Assembly (NCBI GenBank): GCA_028752905.1
Contig: JAQNBH010000009.1
Coordinates: forward strand, 24,660,370-24,724,369
Length of the DNA stretch: 64,000 nt
Source of the DNA: Cladorhizidae sp. MBARI D1340-BT2
Taxonomy: Eukaryota; Porifera; Demospongiae; Poecilosclerida; Cladorhizidae
Direction of reading: 5' to 3'
Numbering within the stretch: position 1 is the stretch's first letter; each line of letters opens with the position of its first letter. Positions 58,901 to 64,000 of this stretch are shown piece by piece. The position numbers and the translations under genes were made by a program. Under the pieces are notes generated by a model that worked only from the letters and a program-made list of their open reading frames with translations, was not told the DNA's origin and made no database searches.

Positions 58901-59342
58901 GGGTGTCTCCATGTGAGTGAGTGTGCATGTGAGTGGGTGTCTCCATGTGAGTGAGTATGCATGTGAGTGAGTGTCTCCATGTGAGTGAGTATCTCCATGT
59001 GAGTGAGTGTGCATGTGAGTGGGTGTCTCCATGTGAGTGAGTGTCTCCATGTGAGTGGGTGTCTCCATGTGAGTGAGTGTCTCCATGTGAGTGAGTGTGC
59101 ATGTGAGTGAGTGTCTCCATGTGAGTGAGTGTCTCCATGTGAGTGAGTGTCTCCATGTGAGTGAGTGTGCATGTGAGTGGGTGTCTCCATGTGAGTGAGT
59201 GTGCATGTGAGTGGGTGTCTCCATGTGAGGGGGTGTCTCCATGTGAGTGAGTGTGCATGTGAGTGAGTGTCTCCATGTGAGTGAGTGTGCATGTGAGTGA
59301 GTGTCACCATGTGAGTGAGTGTCTCCATGTGAGTGAGTGTCT
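43990..59342. repeat. 15.35-kb satellite of 18- and 16-bp units
   Basis: Units GTGAGTGAGTGTCTCCAT or GTGAGTGGGTGTCTCCAT (18 bp) are interspersed with GTGAGTGAGTGTGCAT (16 bp). Rare variants mark higher-order blocks: GACTGCCCCC at 52567, 54256, 55955 and 58456, and GTGTGTGCATG near 45497, 46400, 49213, 50117, 56367 and 58867. All three - strand frames lack stops in the basic units, giving ORFs up to 2089 codons (METLTHMETPTHM, HGDTHSHGDTHSH, LTWRHSLTWRH). These are repeat artefacts. The array ends in an assembly gap, so the true length is unknown. Confidence 0.97.
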
Positions 59343-59442
59343 NNNNNNNNNNNNNNNNNNNNNNNNNNNNNNNNNNNNNNNNNNNNNNNNNNNNNNNNNN
59401 NNNNNNNNNNNNNNNNNNNNNNNNNNNNNNNNNNNNNNNNNN
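59343..59442. other. Assembly gap, 100 N
   Basis: Exactly 100 N at the end of the satellite, the usual placeholder for a gap of unknown size. Confidence 0.98.
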
Positions 59443-60440
59443 TTAATAGCTATACATCAAGTCTATTCAGTAAAGTGTGGATAATCTACGAAGCTAACAT
59501 GTTTAGCATCAAGTAAGAGTACAATTCATAACTGCCCTAATTAACAAGACCAAAGTCCCAGATTTTGTCAACTGATAGAGAAGGCCCTTATCTGCAACAT
59601 GTCAACAGATTATCAATAAATGTAGTGGTTTTTCACTGGCAGGCCACCGCTTTGGCAACTGGAAAACGCCAGGAAAGATCGCAAACCTTACCATTTCAAA
59701 TCACCATAACTTGCTAATACTTAGAGTACTCAAAGTTTTGGCACGTACAAAAGACAGATAATTAGAAGGGCTATCCGGTGATATAAAAAATTTCTTTTTT
59801 GGGTAAAGTGTAGAAAGTTATGAGCTTTACGGCAAAATAACAAGATTTTGGGGGGGGAAATGAGAAACATATAGACCAAATTAGGGCAAATATCAAGATA
59901 GAGAACACATAATGAAACCTATCATTCGAATCATATCAAGTCCATTACAGTGAAGTGTGCAGAATATTATGGATGTTTGATATCAACAGAGAGCACAGGA
60001 CCTATCTTAATAGCTATATATCAAGCTTATACAGTGAAGTGTGGAGAATCTATGAAGCTAACCTGTTTAGCATCAAGATAGAGAACACATAGAGAAACCT
60101 ATCTTGTGATTCTATCTTGTGATTCTATGTATGCAGAATATTCGGATGTTTGGTATCAAGAGAGAGAACAGAGAGAGGCCTACCTTTAGAGCTATATATC
60201 AAGTCTATTCAGTGAAGTGTGGAGAATCTATGAAGCTAACATGTTTAGCTCAAGATAGAGAACACTGAGAGATACCTATCTTGCAAGTCCATTACAGTGA
60301 AGTGTGCAGAATATATGGATGTTTGGTATCAAGAGAGAGCACTTAGAGAGTCCTATCTTAATAGCTATACATCAAGTCTATTCAGTGAAGTGTGGATAAT
60401 CTACGAAGCTAACATGTTTAGCATCAAGTAAGAGTACAAT
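59443..60440. repeat. 90-bp repeat block, right side, inverted
   Basis: GAAGCTAACATGTTTAGCATC and ACTTCACTG (as CAGTGAAGTGTG) show the same dimeric family as 42646-43989 on the opposite strand. A segment of about 220 bp at 59443-59664 is repeated almost exactly at 60358-60580, including a piece of the neighbouring gag region. Confidence 0.9.
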
Positions 60441-60516
60441 TCATAACTGCCCTAATTAACAAGACCAAAGTCCCAGATTTTGTCAACTGATAGAGAAGGC
60501 CCTTATCTGCAACATA

Positions 60517-61678
60517 TCAACAGATTATCAATAAATGTAGTGGTTTTTCACTGGCAGGCCACCGCTTTGGCAACTGGAAAGACGTCAGTGGCTTGGACAA
60601 GTTCACATTATCGTACCTCTTCTTGAAACTTTTGGGCTTGGTACTATAGCATTCCCGGTGCAAAATGACCTGGCTTCCCACATTTGAAGCATTTGGGTCT
60701 GTAGGACCCATCTGCCTTCGGCTTGTACTGTTTGTGATCATCTGTACTGCTCACTTGTGTGAGTGTACTCCTTGCTCTTGCCTCTTTCTCTTTCCACCTG
60801 CCTCATGTTCTACCTGCTAGTTGCCTAGACCTGTCTCCCTTCCGGAATATCTGGTGGTGGAGTCGACCGATATCGAATGGTCAACAGGGGTCCAACCCCT
60901 ATCTGCCAGGTAATCATCTGCCAATCCTCCAGCCTCAGCTGCAGTGCTGGGTATCTTGTCAGACACAAACTGTGCTACATGTCTAGGCATAAGCTTCATT
61001 ACAGTATCAAGTGCACACAAATCATTTACCTGCTGGATTGTTTTGCAGCCTTCTGTCCATCGTGTGGTGAGGACAGCACGACCCATCAGAGCCTCCCATC
61101 CTTCGTCTGGTTTCCGTTTGAGATTGTCCAATCTTTTCGGTAAGCTTTTCTGGTCACACGGTAGAGTCGCAAGAGTGCTAGTTTGACTTGATCATAGTCT
61201 TCCTTTACATCCGGCTGCATTGCCAGATATACTCTGTTGGCATCCGGTTGGAATTCAGGAGCCAAATATCTCATCCAATCCTTCTTGAGGACCTTGTATG
61301 TAGCCATATGGCTCTCTAAAACGTTAAATAATCCAGGGGGTCTTCGTCTTCCTTCATTTCTCTGAACCGGGGTGCTTTGATTTGGCTGGGGGTAGGAACA
61401 GAGTCCGATTCTTCTATCCTGCCAGGGCCCCCTCCGCTCATCACTGTCATCAGCAATCTTTTCCATCTCTGTTCTATTTTCTCCTCGGCTTCTGCTCGTT
61501 CGGTCGCCCGTCTTTTCTCGTCTTCCTTTTGCTTCTCTGACTGGAGTTTAAACATTCGGAGCATATCAGTTGTCACTCTTTCCCCAATATCTTCTGAGTC
61601 CATTAGCGGTGAAGTACTCCGCCTTTCTCCTTCTGTAGTGTGCCTTGCCTTACTTCTGGTATCCATTCTTCTTGTCAA
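60517..61678 (-). pseudogene. Gag of a second Gmr1-like element, with frameshifts
   Basis: Read from 61678 down: a charged coiled-coil start (KQKEDEKRRATERAEAEEKI), then APRFREMKEDEDPLDYL, then RYLAPEFQPDANRVYLAM, then the SCAN-like piece MKLMPRHVAQFVSDKIPST followed by AAEAGGLADDY, then a zinc knuckle CFKCGKPGHFA with one extra base before REC. Frames change near 61330 and 61120, and the element is cut off beyond about 60517 by the 90-bp repeats. No protease, integrase or RT follows. Confidence 0.75.
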
Positions 61679-61707
61679 GGAAAGTAGCTATCTCTCTAGT
61701 TTAAAAA

Positions 61708-61726
61708 AATCCCACCGCTGCCACCA
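61708..61726 (-). promoter_or_regulatory. tRNA-Leu-type primer binding site
   Basis: Read on -, TGGTGGCAGCGGTGGGATT starts two bases after the LTR end. Its complement AATCCCACCGCTGCCACCA matches, from memory, the 3' end of animal tRNA-Leu(AAG) with CCA. This is the site where minus-strand DNA synthesis would be primed. Confidence 0.75.
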
Positions 61727-61728
61727 GT

Positions 61729-62146
61729 TGTGACAGGACCAAATCTGATATTACCCACAGACTCTGAGCCAGTCACTAAGTGTTGGTATGCTGCCACCAT
61801 TCTACCTTTAAGCTATACACTAGGCTAGCAAGGTTAAGTAGAGAAACCTTAATAATTCAATATAGGACACTTACAAGACTCAGTACAATGGCTAACTCCC
61901 AGAGCAGTAACAACTCCTCCCTTAACTAGGCTGGAGCCCCCACTTCTGGTTTCTGCCCATACATGGTAATCTTACACTCATCATCGACCTATGACATTTT
62001 CCCAACATAAACACATAACACACAAACACACTAAGCTGCAACATTAACAACACTTCCAATTCATAATTAGTTACTCACTACTGGGTTCAATCCACATCCA
62101 TAGTTATGCATTGGGAACAGTCTAGTTTTAATGTCGTCCTGCGACA
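61729..62146 (-). repeat. 5' LTR of the second Gmr1-like element
   Basis: 418 bp. Read on -, it begins TGTCGCAGGAC and ends GTCCTGTCACA, a TG...CA LTR with an imperfect 11-bp terminal inverted repeat. It is directly followed by the primer binding site. The 3' LTR is not in the window. Sequence differs from the LTR at 19.6-19.9 kb, so it is a different family. Confidence 0.75.
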
Positions 62147-62164
62147 GTCAGGTAAACTATTCCA

Positions 62165-62312
62165 TATTCCTATTCCGTATTAGTCTCACCTGACATATTA
62201 GTCTCACCTGACATATTAGTCTCACCTGCCATATTAGTCACCTGCAGACACCTGCCATATTTGTCTCACCCGACATATTAGTCCCACCTGCCATATAAAT
62301 CTCACCTGTCAT
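62165..62312. repeat. About 20-bp tandem repeat, about 7 copies
   Basis: TATTAGTCTCACCTGACATA and close variants (CCTGCCATA, CACCCGACATA), next to the LTR outer end. Confidence 0.85.
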
Positions 62313-62871
62313 AGCTGAATATGAAAGTGTTGCGTGTGTATATATATATACACAAGCTATATATAAATTGCAGTAAAAACATGGGAGGAGTATCTAATAT
62401 GGCAAGTAACTTGCCAACCCTCATTTCTCTCAGAAATTTTTTTTATTTTTTTTTATATTAAATTTTTCTCTCTAGCTATAGAAATAGATTTTTTTAGCAA
62501 CAAATCTATCATCATGGGAGAAGTAATATGACAACTGAGAATACTTGCCATTTACTATAATCACAATTAGATGAACAATATTTCTTTTGTTTTGCTTCTC
62601 TGGATGATGGAGTGATAGAAGAACAGGGTCAGAGCATATATATGTGGTTCCTCAGCACCATCCTACAATTTAACTTGTGCAAAACTTGAATTAAACAATA
62701 AACATATTTTCAGGTCAACCATGATATCCTAGGAAGACCACCAGAAAGTTTAGGATCTCCCAGTATTTCACAGATATGGAGAACTAAGACAGTTTATTGC
62801 ATGAAAATGAGACATTCATAATTACCCAGAAAAAAATCCCAACAAGAACAAACAGATTCAGTCTTAATTAT
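62313..62871. other. Intergenic, no gene seen
   Basis: AT-rich with a (TA)n run near 62339. It may hold the 3' UTR of the - strand gene at 62872 and beyond. Confidence 0.4.
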
Positions 62872-63341
62872 TTAAGTGGCACCCAATTCCCTATCCAAAC
62901 AACTGCCACAGTTCCACTCCTCCTCCCGGTTGATGATGGCTGATGGTGGAATCTGTATACATGATTGGTGGAACCATTCACTACACTTGCTGCACTGTGC
63001 CACTGTGAGGGCACAGTCATGGGGTTGTCTGCAAACACAGATCAATGGTTCCCTGAGAACAGTCTTGAGCTTCTTGCTTGTGGCTTCCCGTCAGCATCCT
63101 TGAACAGGGAATAGTTTGATGTGATATGTCTGGAAAGATCTCATCAGGTGGGACCGCATCTTTGTTTGATCAAATGTTATTGTTGATAGGTCCACACCAT
63201 TGCATAATGCGGTTGCTACAGCAATGGCAAATAAACCACAGGTATTGTCTCCAACCTGTTGATGCATGTATGGTTTCTGTATGGTCAGGTGGCTTCCTTG
63301 ATATAATTCCATCCATGCCAGGCATTTTAGTGTATCCAGTT
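62872..63341 (-). CDS. Ulp1-like gene exon C (Cys motif, TGA, PHD finger)
   Basis: Acceptor ATTGCAG at 63342. Two bases complete a codon, then LDTLKCLAWMELYQGSHLTI leads to the Gln/Cys motif. TGA at 63091-63093 is followed in frame by REATSKKLKTVLREPL and the PHD finger Cys/His set. The most economical reading is a CGA to TGA change or sequencing error, given Arg/Lys-rich surroundings. Confidence 0.65.
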
Positions 63342-64000
63342 CTGCAATGATCCAACAACAATAAGAACAAACAAACGAAACAACTATTAATTGTTTGTAG
63401 TGTATAACTACTATTTATTTCACAAGAATTGATTGAATGGTAACACGTACTGTACCTATTTTAGTGGGTTCGTTGTTGTACCATAACGTGGGCATCTTGC
63501 CATTAATTTCGAGCTGTGAATCATATTTAGGTGAAATTGACACTCTTGCAAGGCCTTGGTTCTTAATGTGATGCTTGAGTTGAGATACTATGCAAGTAAA
63601 AAAATTAGTATAGATTTCTAAGCTCACAACAGTAGTTATCAAGGAGACCAATTTTTTAATTGACAGGATTAAAATAAAAACAACACTGTTGGATTCAATG
63701 ACATTATTCAATTTCCAATGCATGTCATAAAAGTTGTTGGAAATTGACAACAGTTAATTCTTGATTCACCTAATCAGAATGTGTAATTTTTTTTAAAGTT
63801 TAGCATATAAAATATTATCATTCAAGTTATTTCTTACTGGTTCTTGTATAGAGGCTGTCATACACCCGCACAGTCCCCTTGGGCATTCCTATGCTGGACA
63901 CACAGACCCAGTGGCTGCCAGTATTCATGATTTGGATATAATCCCGAACCGGAGTTCCAGTTATTGAGCCTCCACTTCCTGTTGCCACATACCCAATAGA
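62872..64000 (-). CDS. Ulp1/C48-like protease plus PHD finger gene, 3' part
   Basis: The gene continues past the window's right edge. Exon A (64000-63838) encodes SHWVCVSSIGMPKGTVRVYD then SLYTRT, with the catalytic His (HWV) and Asp (VYD) of Ulp1-type cysteine proteases. Exon C (63341 down) encodes HQQVGDNTCGLFAIAVATAL with the oxyanion Gln and nucleophile Cys, then FDQTKMRSHL. An in-frame TGA lies at 63091-63093. Beyond it the same frame gives a PHD finger (ICVCRQPHDC, QCSKCSEWFHQSC, WNCGSC) ending at TAA 62872-62874. An optional 132-nt exon B (63456-63587) fits in phase. Ulp1-like plus PHD proteins occur as multicopy, probably transposon-linked genes in marine invertebrates (general recollection). 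Function here is unknown. Confidence 0.65.
63342..63837. other. Intron(s) of the Ulp1-like gene
   Basis: AT-rich apart from the optional exon B at 63456-63587; nothing else recognised. Confidence 0.5.
63456..63587 (-). CDS. Optional symmetric exon B
   Basis: 132 nt (44 codons), acceptor TTGCATAG, donor ATAG/GTACAG, phase 1 on both sides, so inclusion or skipping keeps frame. Encodes SQLKHHIKNQGLARVSISPK and GKMPTLWYNNEPTK. Ulp1-like domains normally have no such insert between the Asp and Cys motifs, so this may be a cryptic exon or intron sequence. Confidence 0.35.
   Translation of the reverse strand, partial: YLNSSITLRTKALQECQFHLNMIHSSKLMARCPRYGTTTNPLK
63838..64000 (-). CDS. Ulp1-like gene exon A (His and Asp of triad)
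   Basis: 54 codons plus one base, open to the window edge, ending at ACCA/GTAAGA. Contains DYIQIMNTGSHWVCVSSIG and TVRVYDSLY. Confidence 0.7.

Noticed and set aside
43990..59342. Giant - strand ORFs of 300 to 2089 codons (METLTH, HGDTHS, LTWRHS repeats)
   Set aside because: They appear in all three frames at once and result from stop-free 18/16-bp units; no start context, splice or domain evidence supports translation.
1..64000. tRNA, rRNA or snRNA genes
   Set aside because: No cloverleaf or conserved rRNA/snRNA core was found; the tRNA-Leu-like 19-mer at 61708-61726 is a primer binding site.

Overview
The window is eukaryotic: genes are split by GT/AG introns, the sequence is AT-leaning, and most of it is transposons and tandem repeats. 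The transposon mix (hAT, pogo/Tigger and piggyBac DNA elements, Gmr1-like LTR elements, an APE-type LINE, C/G homopolymer tracts, frequent ACATGTA words) suggests a marine invertebrate, possibly a sponge or another early-branching animal. That assignment is inference. No prokaryotic, organellar, rRNA, tRNA or CRISPR feature was seen.

One complete host gene is supported. An eIF4H-type translation initiation factor lies on the + strand as seven phase-compatible exons between 8982 and 38566 and encodes 300 residues. Its six introns hold most of the repeats in the first 38 kb. Intron 1 has a broken hAT transposase. Intron 2 has a 29-bp satellite interrupted by a MITE and by a Gmr1-like LTR retrotransposon, then a second hAT/ZMYM-like gene fragment preceded by a 45-bp minisatellite. 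Intron 3 has a piggyBac remnant and a MITE. Intron 4 has a Tigger MITE and a hammerhead-like tandem array.

Upstream (1-8.9 kb) are a short hAT-like MITE, several tandem repeats, a 0.82-kb pogo-like element with perfect 27-bp inverted ends, a 42-bp minisatellite of 1.6 kb, and a few unidentified candidate exons on the - strand.

Downstream of eIF4H are a decayed LINE (39.5-42.6 kb, - strand) and a 90-bp repeat block. These are followed by a 15.35-kb satellite of mixed 18/16-bp units that ends at a 100-N assembly gap. Beyond the gap the same 90-bp repeat family reappears inverted. Next come the 5' part of a second Gmr1-like element (LTR, tRNA-Leu-type primer binding site, gag) and, at the right edge on the - strand, the end of a gene with a Ulp1/C48-type cysteine protease domain and a PHD finger separated by one in-frame TGA.

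Apart from eIF4H, and possibly the Ulp1-PHD gene, every protein-like stretch appears to be mobile-element derived and mostly broken. The very long ORFs in the repeat arrays are by-products of stop-free repeat units.
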